Assembly (NCBI GenBank): GCA_018057825.1
Contig: JAGPCY010000010.1
Span: 62,001-126,000 of the forward strand
Reading direction: 5' to 3'
Length of the DNA stretch: 64,000 nucleotides
DNA from: Kofleriaceae bacterium
Lineage (GTDB): Bacteria > Myxococcota_A > Polyangia > Haliangiales > Haliangiaceae
Every line of letters begins with the position of its first letter. Within the stretch, counting starts at the first letter, position 1. Below the pieces are notes generated by a model that was given only the letters and a program-made list of their open reading frames with translations, ran no database searches and had not been told where the DNA came from. The translations under genes and the position numbers were made by a program. Positions 25,460 through 33,939 of this stretch are shown piece after piece.

Positions 25460-27505
25460 ATGATCAGCCTCCGCTTCGCCTGGGTCGCCGCGCTCGCCGC
25501 GTGCGCTCGCCCGACGCCGCCGGCCGCGCCCGCCTGTCCGCCGGTGACCGCGACCGCGCCGACGCCCGACGACGATGCACCGCCACCGCCACCGCCGGCC
25601 GACGCCGCGTCCCCGACCGCGCCCGGCTACACCGGCCTGGGCGCCGACAGCGTCACGCCCGAGATCATCGCGCGGTTCGCGGCAGCGCCCTTGCCGCCCG
25701 AGGTGTCCCGGCGCATCCAGGCCATGCTCGACGTGCGCGCCGCCGGCACCGGATATCTGACCCGCGACGGCAAGCGTATGTACGCGACCTCGGCGATCAC
25801 CGGCACCGCCCAGGTGTGGCGCCAGGACGGACCGCTGGCTTTCCCGGTCCAGCTCACCGGCGGCGAAGATCGCACCACCGTGGTCGGCCTGTCGCCCGAC
25901 GACCGCTTCCTGGTGGTGGCCCGCGACGTCGGCGGCGAGGAGAACCCCGGGCTGTACCTGCAGGACGCCGACGGCGGCGCGCTGCGCGTGATCCTGCATC
26001 AGCCCAAGGTCCAGGCCTCGCTGCAGTACATCACCGACGATAGCCGCGCGCTCTACTACACCGCCAACGACGTCGACCCCGGCAGCTACGCGATCTATCG
26101 CTTCGACGTCGCCACCGGCGCGCGCACGCGGGTGTTCGACACGCCGGGCTTGTGGCGGATCACCGATCGCCGCGCCACCGGCGCCGGCGACGAGTGGCTG
26201 TTGACGAAGGCCCTGGGCAACACCCACCAGGAGATCTACCGCTACGCCGTCGCCACCAAGACGCTGACGCCGGTCGTCGGCCAGGGCCAGACCGAGCAGT
26301 ACGACGTGGCGTTCGGCCCCCGCCCCGGCGAGCTGTTCGTCCGCACCAACCAGCCGAGCGACTACCAGCGCATCTACCGCCGCACCGCCGACGGCGCCCT
26401 GGTGCCGGTCACGCCCGAGCTCCGCCACGACATCACCGGCATGGTGATCGACGAGGCGCGGACCCGGCTGTATTACGTCGTCAACCAGGACGGCTTCCTG
26501 CGCCTGCACGCGCTCGACGCTCGGACCCTGAAGCCGCTGGCGCTGCCTACCCTCGCCGGCGACAACCAGCGGTTCGCGTCGGTGTCGCGCGACGGCCGCT
26601 ACGTCCAGCTCACCGTCGACGGCGCCCGCCTGCCACCGACCTCGGTGGTGTGGGACTGGAAGACCCGGCGCGCCACCACCTGGCGACTGCCGATGACGCC
26701 GGAGATCGACGTCGGCAGCTTCGCCCCGGTCGCCCTCGAGACCTACCCGGCGCGCGACGGCACGCCGATCCCGATGCTGGTGCGGCGGCCGGCCGCGTGC
26801 GCGACCGCGGCCACGCCGTGCCCGGTGGTGGTCGACTTCCACGGCGGGCCCGAGTCGCAGTCGCTGGCCGGGTTCGACGCCTCGGCCCAGCTCTTCGTCG
26901 ACGCCGGCTTCGTGTTCGTCGAGCCCAACGTCCGCGGCTCGTCGGGCTACGGCAAGGCCTGGCTCCACGCCGACGACGGCGCTCGGCGCAAGGACGTCGT
27001 CACCGACATCGAGGACGCCGCGCGCTACATCCGAACCGCGTGGGCCAAGGGCGGGGTCGCGCCGCGCATCGGCGTCATGGGTGGCAGCTACGGCGGCTAC
27101 GCGACGCTCATGGCCATGACCTACTTCGCCGGGGCCTACGACGCCGGGGTCGCCACGGTCGGCATCTCGAACCTGGTCACGTTCATCCAGAACACCGCGC
27201 CATACCGCCGCATCCTGCGCATGTCGGAGTACGGCGACCCAGCTCAGCTCGGCGACGTCATGCGCGAGCTGTCGCCGACCACCCACGTCGACAAGCTGGT
27301 CGCGCCGCTGCTCGTGATCCAGGGCGTCAACGATCCGCGGGTCCCGGTCGGCGAGGCGCTGCAGTTCTATCGCGCGATGGAGGCGCGCCAGGTCCCCGGC
27401 GGGCTGATCCTGTTCGCGGACGAGGGGCACGGCACCAGCAAACGCGGCAACCAGGTCCTGGCCCGCGGCCACACGCTGGCGTTCTTCGAGCGCCACCTGA
27501 AGTAG
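25460..27505 (+). CDS. S9-family prolyl oligopeptidase-like lipoprotein
   Basis: 681 residues; TAGCCT lies 6 nt before the ATG. The N-terminus MISLRFAWVAALAAC is a lipoprotein signal, then a Pro/Thr/Asp-rich tether. A beta-propeller (TGGEDRTTVVGLSPDDRFLVVARDVGGEENPGLYL) is followed by an alpha/beta hydrolase with VVDFHGGPESQS, GSSGYGKAW, the nucleophile elbow MGGSYGGYA (Ser543), Asp in VNDPRVPVGEA and His in DEGHGTSKRGN. It resembles S9C acylaminoacyl-peptidase/DPP-type enzymes more than the S9A enzyme at 4107. Exported peptide degradation is the likely role. Confidence 0.92.
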   Translation: MISLRFAWVAALAACARPTPPAAPACPPVTATAPTPDDDAPPPPPPADAASPTAPGYTGLGADSVTPEIIARFAAAPLPPEVSRRIQAMLDVRAAGTGYLTRDGKRMYATSAITGTAQVWRQDGPLAFPVQLTGGEDRTTVVGLSPDDRFLVVARDVGGEENPGLYLQDADGGALRVILHQPKVQASLQYITDDSRALYYTANDVDPGSYAIYRFDVATGARTRVFDTPGLWRITDRRATGAGDEWLLTKALGNTHQEIYRYAVATKTLTPVVGQGQTEQYDVAFGPRPGELFVRTNQPSDYQRIYRRTADGALVPVTPELRHDITGMVIDEARTRLYYVVNQDGFLRLHALDARTLKPLALPTLAGDNQRFASVSRDGRYVQLTVDGARLPPTSVVWDWKTRRATTWRLPMTPEIDVGSFAPVALETYPARDGTPIPMLVRRPAACATAATPCPVVVDFHGGPESQSLAGFDASAQLFVDAGFVFVEPNVRGSSGYGKAWLHADDGARRKDVVTDIEDAARYIRTAWAKGGVAPRIGVMGGSYGGYATLMAMTYFAGAYDAGVATVGISNLVTFIQNTAPYRRILRMSEYGDPAQLGDVMRELSPTTHVDKLVAPLLVIQGVNDPRVPVGEALQFYRAMEARQVPGGLILFADEGHGTSKRGNQVLARGHTLAFFERHLK

Positions 27506-27665
27506 CGGCGAGGCGACCCCGCCGCGGTGAGGAGTCGCGGCCCGGCGACGCCATCGGGGCGCCCGCTCGGCCCGCGATCCAGGCAGCTCACCTCGCCGCG
27601 GTGAGGTGGCCCGGTGATATCGCCGCGACATCGGCCTGCGAGAACTTCGCAGCCATGTTGGAGGC
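27506..27665 (+). promoter_or_regulatory. Upstream region of the giant effector-like gene with repeats
   Basis: A 13-bp direct repeat CGCCGCGGTGAGG occurs at 27520-27532 and 27594-27606. The second copy overlaps a dyad CTCACC-N7-GGTGAG (27587-27592/27600-27605). These may be binding sites or part of a terminator for the upstream gene. GGAGG (27659-27663) is a close-spaced ribosome site for the ATG at 27666. Confidence 0.4.
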
Positions 27666-30600
27666 ATGTTCGGCACTCGCACCTACCAGCGCCACGGGCA
27701 AACCTCGGACGCCACCGGCGTCGCCCCGGGCAAGCAGTCGCTCACCGGGACGTTGGCCCGGAGCAGCACCAAGCGCGTGCGCGAGCACGTCGACGAACCG
27801 GCCGCAGAGACCGCGACCGCCGAGGTCGCGATCGATCCGCTCGATGAGCTCCGCGACGCCGATCCGGTGCTCGGGATCGATCGCTCGCGCGGTGTCGATA
27901 CCAACAAGCGCACGAACGACGGCACCGACCGCCACACCCCGCTCGGCCGCGACAAGCGCCCCCGCAACCCGGCCTCGCTAGCGGCGCTGCTCGCGACCCA
28001 CGGCCGCGCGATGTCGCTGCCGATCCTCGACGCCCACGCCGCGCAGCTCGAGGACCCGAGCCTGGCCCACCTGCGCGGCGAGGCCGAGCCGCTCCTCGAC
28101 GCGGCGCGCGCGGTGGCCGAGAAGCCGACGGTCAAGCGGCAGCGCACGATGGATCCCAAGCCCTCGACCGAACCCGCGGTCGAGCCGGAGTACGACGACT
28201 TCGAGGCCGCGTGGCTGGCCGACACCCTGACCCGCCTCGACGCGATCTTCACGCTCCACGTCGAGGAAAACGCCAGCGTCGTCCCGTCGGCCAAGGCGGC
28301 GTCGGTGGCCCGCCACGCGACGATCGGCGAGCAGGCCGTGCTCGCGCTCCTGGCGCCGCCGGGCGAGGACGAGGCGCCGCTGGCCGCGCTGCGGTCGCGG
28401 CAGCGGATCGCCGCCGAGCTCGAGGCCCGGTTGAGCGCCGAGCTCGAACAGCCGGTGACGCTCAAGGTCCACTTCCCGACCGCCGAGGAGGTCGCCGAGC
28501 AGAGCACGATCATCCTCGAGATCGTGATCGCGCCGAACGACTGGTGGACGGTGCTGGTGATCTCGGCCGCGGTGACCGCGGCGGCCACCGGCGCGATGCT
28601 ATGGCGGTGGTGCGTGCGGCGCGGCGCGACCGGCGACACCCCGCGCGGCGATGGGCGCGCGCCGACCGAGGCCCGGACCGCGCCGCCGTCGACGGGCAGC
28701 GACCGGCCCGCTGCGCCGGCCCGCGACCCCGAGGCCCCGGCCCAGGCCGACGCCCAGCCCGAGCCGCCGCTGCCGATCCAGGGTCTGCCTCGACCGATCG
28801 GTCGCAACGACTGCTTCGTCAACTCGGTCCTGCAGCTCCTGGCCGCGACCTATCCCGAGGTCCTGACCGCCGACGCCAACATCGACGTCGACATCCGCAG
28901 CTACCTGCGGCGGTTCGTGGGCGGTCCGAACAACGCCCTCCAGGTCGCCCCGGTCCGCGCCGCCCTGCTCGGCGCTCACCCGAACTTCGACCAGCTCGTC
29001 GACGTGACCGCGCCGATCGCGCAGGCCGACCAGCGCGTGGCGGCGATCGCGGAGCTCGGGCGCATCGTCGCCTCGATCGGAGTCCATCGCGACATCGGCC
29101 AGCGCCTCCGCGCCCTGCTCGGCCAGGTCGGCCACCCCGATCAGCCCTTGAACGCCGACGTCATCCGGACGTTTCGCGCCCGGCTCCTCGAGCACCGCCC
29201 GCGCCTGGTCGAGTCGGCCAACGCGCAGGAGGACGCCCAGGAGCTGCTCGGCAAGATCCTCGACGAGTACGCGGTCGGCCAGCAGTTCGGGATCCGCGAG
29301 ACGCTCACGATCACCAACTCGGTCGCGCAGAACACGGTGCCGGTGGGCTTGCATCCGGCCCAGCCCGCGATGCAGTACGACGCCCAGGCGCAGCACGTCC
29401 ACGACGCCGAGCCCGAGAACACGCTGAAGGTCCCGATCGACGGCCGCTTCCCCGGGCTCATCGAGTACCTCCACGTCGCGTTCGGCGCCGGCACTGACGA
29501 GGTCTTCGCGCCGGGCGCCGAGTGGGCCCGCGATCAACATGGCCAGACCGTCGCGGTCACGCGGCGCCAGGTCGCCAAGCAGTTCACCCACCTGCCCGAC
29601 CGCATGACGGTGATGCTGGTGCGCCACGTCCCCGGCCACGCCAAGCGCACCGACGCGTTCCGCATGCCGACCACGCTGACCCTGGTCGAGCACGCCCCCA
29701 ACGTCGCCGCCCGCCAGGTCCGTTACGAGCTGCGCGCGTTCATTCACCACAGCGGCGAACGCGCCAACGCCGGCCACTACTGGGCCCACGTCCAGTCCGA
29801 GCAGGGCTGGTTGCAGGCCGACGACGCTCAGGTCCGGCGCGACCGCCAGAGCGCCCACGCCCAGGCCCGCGAGCACGACCTCACCCACGATCTCGACCAC
29901 GGCTACCTCTACACCTACGTCGTGAGCGACGACCAAGCGGGCCCGGCGCCGGCCGACGGCATCGCCAGCGGCGAGTACCTCGATCCCGCGACCCTGCCGG
30001 CGGCCCTCCCGCAGCTCGGCCGCGGCGGTCACGCCCCGGCCCGCGGCTCCGGCGGCCAGCGCTCCGGCGCGACCTCGGACAAGGCGGAGGCGTCGTCCAC
30101 GGGACCCAAAGGCAAGAACGCCGAGCCCCTGGCCGCCGCGCTCCCCAAGACGATCGTTCAGTGCGGCAACATGACGGGCGACCAGTTCATCATCGCCGCG
30201 GCAATGCGCCTCGATCCCAGCCTGCGGGTGCGGGTGATCTGGGACCGAATCTACTACCCGGCGATGTACCGCGACGAGGCGGCCAAGCTCGGCCTGACCG
30301 TGGTGGAGCTGTTCAACCGCAACCTGCCCGTCGGCAAGCACAAGCGGGAGGATGAGATCGCCCAGATCCTCGGCGAGCGGATGATGGTGAACGCGACCCG
30401 CATCGGGCAGTTCTACGAGCAGGTCGGCATCGATCCGAGCCGGATCCTGATCGAGGAGACCGACACCAAGAGCTTCCCCAAGGGCGCCTATCAGGAGGAG
30501 TTCGCCCACGTGAAGGCCGCGGTCCATCCCAAGGACGGCAGCACGGCCGACCCGAGCCTGGCCGTGCCCGGCTACGCGACCTCGGTCGTCAGCAGCGAGT

Positions 30601-33600
30601 TCGCGCGCGACCGGGTCCACGGTCAGGACGTGGTGGCCGGGATGTTCGATCGCCTCGACGACAAGACCCGCGCCGAGGTCGAGCAGTTCCGCAAGGGCAA
30701 GGTCGGCGACCACAAGGTCGTCCTCCTGTGGAGCCGCGGCTCGAGCCGCAACCCGGGCGGCGGCAACCCCGGGCTCGACTCCGACCCCAACGTCCTCGAG
30801 CAGCTCGTCGAGTTGATCGGCGAGAGATTCCCGGGGTGGACGCCGTGGGTCATCGGCGATCCGGTGCCCGACGCGTCGCCGACCCTCGCGGCGTGGATCA
30901 AGGACCACAGCCTGATCGAGTACTGGAACCAGATCGGCGGGCTGTCGCTCCTGGGCCAGATGTACTTCCTCGACCAGCTCCACCGACAGAACCAGGGCAT
31001 GGCGATCGGCATGATCAGCGGTGTGCTCGAGCTGCCGGCGCTGCTCGGGATGCCGACGTTCTACTTCGAGCTGTCGACGATGCGCGAGAAGGGCAAGCGC
31101 TGGCAGAAGATGGCCGGCGATCATGGCGGCCCCGAGAGCGGCGCGATCCCCAACCTCAAGCAACACGAGCTGTCGATCGATCAGGAGTACTCGGCCAACC
31201 TGCGCGGGCTGTTCAACCAGCTCCGCGGGTGGCTGGGCGCACCGGGCCAAGGTCCGCGGGCGACGCCCCAGGCCACCACCGACGCGATCCGGGCGGTCCT
31301 GGCGTGCGGCGCTCCCCTCGACGATCATCGGCCCGCGCACTTCGACCCCGACGTCGACGACACCGCGGCGCGGCAACGCGGCCTCGCCGCGATCGCGACG
31401 GCGTCGCAGACCCTGACCGCGGCGATGGCCACCGGCCTGCCGGCGGAGCAAGCGGTCGAAGAGCGCCAGCGGATCGCCACCGCCATGGACCAGGCCCGGG
31501 CCCGGTTCAAGATGGCGCCCGAGCAGCTCGGCGAGCTCGAGGCGCTCCTGTCGGTGTGGATGCGCATCGAGGAGGTCGGCCGCGAGCGCGCGGCCTACGT
31601 GGCCAAGCTCGACGATCCCGGCGTGATCGAACAGCTCCGGCGGATGGCGCCACAGGCCGAGATCGAGGACCACGGCGCCAGCGTCACGATCAACGGCGCG
31701 CTGAGCCTGGCGATCGGCGACGTGCGCGATCGACTGGCCCGCGACCCGGGCTGGCTGGCCAAGCACCTGCGGGTCGACCGGCCGCGCGCCATCCTCGCCG
31801 CCGAGCCGCTGCGCCTCGAGGCCTCCGACGGCGCGGTCGCCGAGGCCCAGGGCTGGACCCAGGACAAGACCGCCCAGGCCGCGATCGAGCGCCTGGCCAA
31901 GCTCCTCGGACCGCGGGCCTTCTCCGGCCTGGTGGCCGATCTGCGCCTGACGCCCCAGGCCCTGCCCGACCTCCTGCCGCACCTCGACTTCGACAAGCTC
32001 ACTGCGGCGATCGCGGTGCTCGGCGTCGACGTGCTTGGCGGCGCGCTGGTCGAGTTCCGCGCCAGCCCGGGGCGCCTGACCGTGTTCATCGACGCCGCGC
32101 TGGCCCGGGGGCGCGGCGCGGCGCCGGCCGAGGTCGAACCTGGCGGTCTCAACGACGCCCTGGTCCTGCACTCGCGGCTGGCCTTGCCGATGCATCGCGC
32201 GGTGGTCGCGGCCAACGATCCCAAGGCCCGCGAGCTCACGCTGCGCGAGCGCACGCCCTTCGAGATCTCGCAGGTCCAGGGCGTGGAGCAACTGATCGAC
32301 GATCCGACCAAGCCGATCGTGACCTCGGCGCTCGGCCACGCCCAGGGCGGCGGCCGCGACCTCAAGGTCGACCTCGGATACAACGACGCGCCGGCGATCA
32401 GCCAGGGGTCGTTGCCGATCACCGCCGAGGACCGCGCGTCGAAGGACTACGACGCGATGCTCGCCGCGGTCTACGACCTGCACGTGCGCGGGGTTGGCCG
32501 GGCCCAGCTCGCCGAGCTGGCCGAGGTGTTCCTGGCGGCAAAGAATACGAAGTCGCGGCCGCGCTTCGTGACGGCGCATCCCGGGATCATCGACGCGCTC
32601 GGCATGAGCGCGGGATATCCGATGGCCAGCCGCAACCCCAAGCAGCCGTACCGGCACTTCTTCGCCGAAGAGAACCTGCTGCGCGGGCTGGGCGAGGCGT
32701 TCGCCGAGGAGCCCGACGGCGTCCCCGAGGTCGACGCCGACCGCGCGAGCTTCGACTGCACGCTCGACGGCGCGACGATCGTGGTGGAGCCGATCGACAC
32801 GGTGCGCTTCTCCAAGCCACCGACCAGCACCCACGTCGCCCGCCTGGCGGCGACCCGGCCCCGCGGCACCCGGTTCGACGACGGTACCCGGGTCGACTGT
32901 CGGCTCCTGCCGAGCGCGTTCGGCGTCGACCACGGTCCCGAGCAGGTCACCGGCCAGGTCCGCGGCTACACCGTCGACGGCGTCCTGCGGGTCGAGGACG
33001 ACGCGAAGAAGGTCCACGCGATCTCGCCCGAGGCCTATCAGATCGACGTCGTCGGAAAGGCGCCGAGCGCAGCGTTCGCGGCCCATACCCTCGAGGAGGT
33101 CCAGGCTGAGTTCCCGGGCACCAAGGACGTCGCCGGCAAGCTGCGCGGGCTCCTGACGCGCACGGTGGCCAAGGAGGTCACCGACATCGAGCACTACACC
33201 GTCGCCGACTACATCGCGGTCCTGACCGACGCCGGCTTCGACGCCTTCATCGTCGGCGGCGCGGTGCGCGACGTGATCAGCGGCAAGAAGGATCCGGCCG
33301 ACATCGACATCGCCACCACGATGCCGGCGATCGACGCGATGACCGGCTTCGAGAGCCGCCGTCTGGCCGATCGCCAGGGCGCCGAGCGCATGCCGAAGGC
33401 CCGGGTCTTGCCGGCCCACGGCATCGCGCAGGTCGAGCACCAGGTCGAGACCGGCCTCGACGTCGTCAGCCTGCACAGCGCCGAGCACGGGGTGCAGTCG
33501 ATGGACCTCGGCACCGACGCCGCGAACCGCGACTTCACGTTCAACACGCTGTTCTTCGACCCGCAGACCGAGCGGGTGATGGATCCGACCGGGCGTGGGC

Positions 33601-33926
33601 TACACGATCTCAAGGGCAACATCTTGCGCTGGGCCTGCGACACCCCCGAGCGCAACGAGGCCGCGATCCGCGCCAAGCTGCGGGCCGACTCGTATCAGGT
33701 CGGGCGCTGGCTCAAGTTCAAGATCAAGGGGATGGTCCCGGCCCACCCCGACGACGCGCGGATCGTCGCCGAGGAGTTCGCCGCCCACCTCGCGGCCGGG
33801 CTCACGCCCGAGGAGCGGGCCCGCATCCTCGACGGCATCGGCCGCCCCCTGGCCGAGGTCGTGGCCAAGGCCGACGAGCTGGGCGTCGCGGTCGAGCTCC
33901 TTCGCCAGCTCTCGCCGCTTGGGTGA
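27666..33926 (+). CDS. Giant multidomain effector candidate: USP-type deubiquitinase plus CCA-adding-type nucleotidyltransferase
   Basis: 2086 residues. The N-terminus is polar with GVAPGKQSLTGTL (about residues 18-30). Residues ~60-290 are helical and unassigned. A membrane segment lies at ~295-316 (VLVISAAVTAAATGAMLW), then a Pro/Ala linker. A ubiquitin-specific-protease fold follows: Cys box IGRNDCFVNSVLQLLA with Cys383, His box YELRAFIHHSGERANAGHYWAHV with His704, and GWLQADD with Asp719/720. Residues ~828-1188 resemble a GT-B-like glycosyltransferase (KTIVQCGNMTGDQF, GMISGVLELPALLGMPTFYFE), tentatively. Residues ~1190-1840 are unassigned. The C-terminus has the Pol-beta-type head of CCA-adding enzymes/poly(A) polymerases: FIVGGAVRD (1861-1869), DIDIA with Asp1879/Asp1881, RDFTFNTLFFDP (from 1955) and DPTGRGLHDLKGNILR. 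Bacteria lack ubiquitin, so a eukaryotic target (prey or predator) is inferred. No secretion genes are adjacent. Confidence 0.85.
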   Translation: MFGTRTYQRHGQTSDATGVAPGKQSLTGTLARSSTKRVREHVDEPAAETATAEVAIDPLDELRDADPVLGIDRSRGVDTNKRTNDGTDRHTPLGRDKRPRNPASLAALLATHGRAMSLPILDAHAAQLEDPSLAHLRGEAEPLLDAARAVAEKPTVKRQRTMDPKPSTEPAVEPEYDDFEAAWLADTLTRLDAIFTLHVEENASVVPSAKAASVARHATIGEQAVLALLAPPGEDEAPLAALRSRQRIAAELEARLSAELEQPVTLKVHFPTAEEVAEQSTIILEIVIAPNDWWTVLVISAAVTAAATGAMLWRWCVRRGATGDTPRGDGRAPTEARTAPPSTGSDRPAAPARDPEAPAQADAQPEPPLPIQGLPRPIGRNDCFVNSVLQLLAATYPEVLTADANIDVDIRSYLRRFVGGPNNALQVAPVRAALLGAHPNFDQLVDVTAPIAQADQRVAAIAELGRIVASIGVHRDIGQRLRALLGQVGHPDQPLNADVIRTFRARLLEHRPRLVESANAQEDAQELLGKILDEYAVGQQFGIRETLTITNSVAQNTVPVGLHPAQPAMQYDAQAQHVHDAEPENTLKVPIDGRFPGLIEYLHVAFGAGTDEVFAPGAEWARDQHGQTVAVTRRQVAKQFTHLPDRMTVMLVRHVPGHAKRTDAFRMPTTLTLVEHAPNVAARQVRYELRAFIHHSGERANAGHYWAHVQSEQGWLQADDAQVRRDRQSAHAQAREHDLTHDLDHGYLYTYVVSDDQAGPAPADGIASGEYLDPATLPAALPQLGRGGHAPARGSGGQRSGATSDKAEASSTGPKGKNAEPLAAALPKTIVQCGNMTGDQFIIAAAMRLDPSLRVRVIWDRIYYPAMYRDEAAKLGLTVVELFNRNLPVGKHKREDEIAQILGERMMVNATRIGQFYEQVGIDPSRILIEETDTKSFPKGAYQEEFAHVKAAVHPKDGSTADPSLAVPGYATSVVSSEFARDRVHGQDVVAGMFDRLDDKTRAEVEQFRKGKVGDHKVVLLWSRGSSRNPGGGNPGLDSDPNVLEQLVELIGERFPGWTPWVIGDPVPDASPTLAAWIKDHSLIEYWNQIGGLSLLGQMYFLDQLHRQNQGMAIGMISGVLELPALLGMPTFYFELSTMREKGKRWQKMAGDHGGPESGAIPNLKQHELSIDQEYSANLRGLFNQLRGWLGAPGQGPRATPQATTDAIRAVLACGAPLDDHRPAHFDPDVDDTAARQRGLAAIATASQTLTAAMATGLPAEQAVEERQRIATAMDQARARFKMAPEQLGELEALLSVWMRIEEVGRERAAYVAKLDDPGVIEQLRRMAPQAEIEDHGASVTINGALSLAIGDVRDRLARDPGWLAKHLRVDRPRAILAAEPLRLEASDGAVAEAQGWTQDKTAQAAIERLAKLLGPRAFSGLVADLRLTPQALPDLLPHLDFDKLTAAIAVLGVDVLGGALVEFRASPGRLTVFIDAALARGRGAAPAEVEPGGLNDALVLHSRLALPMHRAVVAANDPKARELTLRERTPFEISQVQGVEQLIDDPTKPIVTSALGHAQGGGRDLKVDLGYNDAPAISQGSLPITAEDRASKDYDAMLAAVYDLHVRGVGRAQLAELAEVFLAAKNTKSRPRFVTAHPGIIDALGMSAGYPMASRNPKQPYRHFFAEENLLRGLGEAFAEEPDGVPEVDADRASFDCTLDGATIVVEPIDTVRFSKPPTSTHVARLAATRPRGTRFDDGTRVDCRLLPSAFGVDHGPEQVTGQVRGYTVDGVLRVEDDAKKVHAISPEAYQIDVVGKAPSAAFAAHTLEEVQAEFPGTKDVAGKLRGLLTRTVAKEVTDIEHYTVADYIAVLTDAGFDAFIVGGAVRDVISGKKDPADIDIATTMPAIDAMTGFESRRLADRQGAERMPKARVLPAHGIAQVEHQVETGLDVVSLHSAEHGVQSMDLGTDAANRDFTFNTLFFDPQTERVMDPTGRGLHDLKGNILRWACDTPERNEAAIRAKLRADSYQVGRWLKFKIKGMVPAHPDDARIVAEEFAAHLAAGLTPEERARILDGIGRPLAEVVAKADELGVAVELLRQLSPLG

Positions 33927-33939
33927 CCGACCGCGCCGC

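Noticed and set aside
28599-33488. 1629-residue open frame on the minus strand opposite the giant gene
   Set aside because: Its composition (Arg/Gly/Val/Asp-rich, no domains) is that of an antisense shadow of GC-rich codons, while the plus strand has clear catalytic motifs in one continuous frame.
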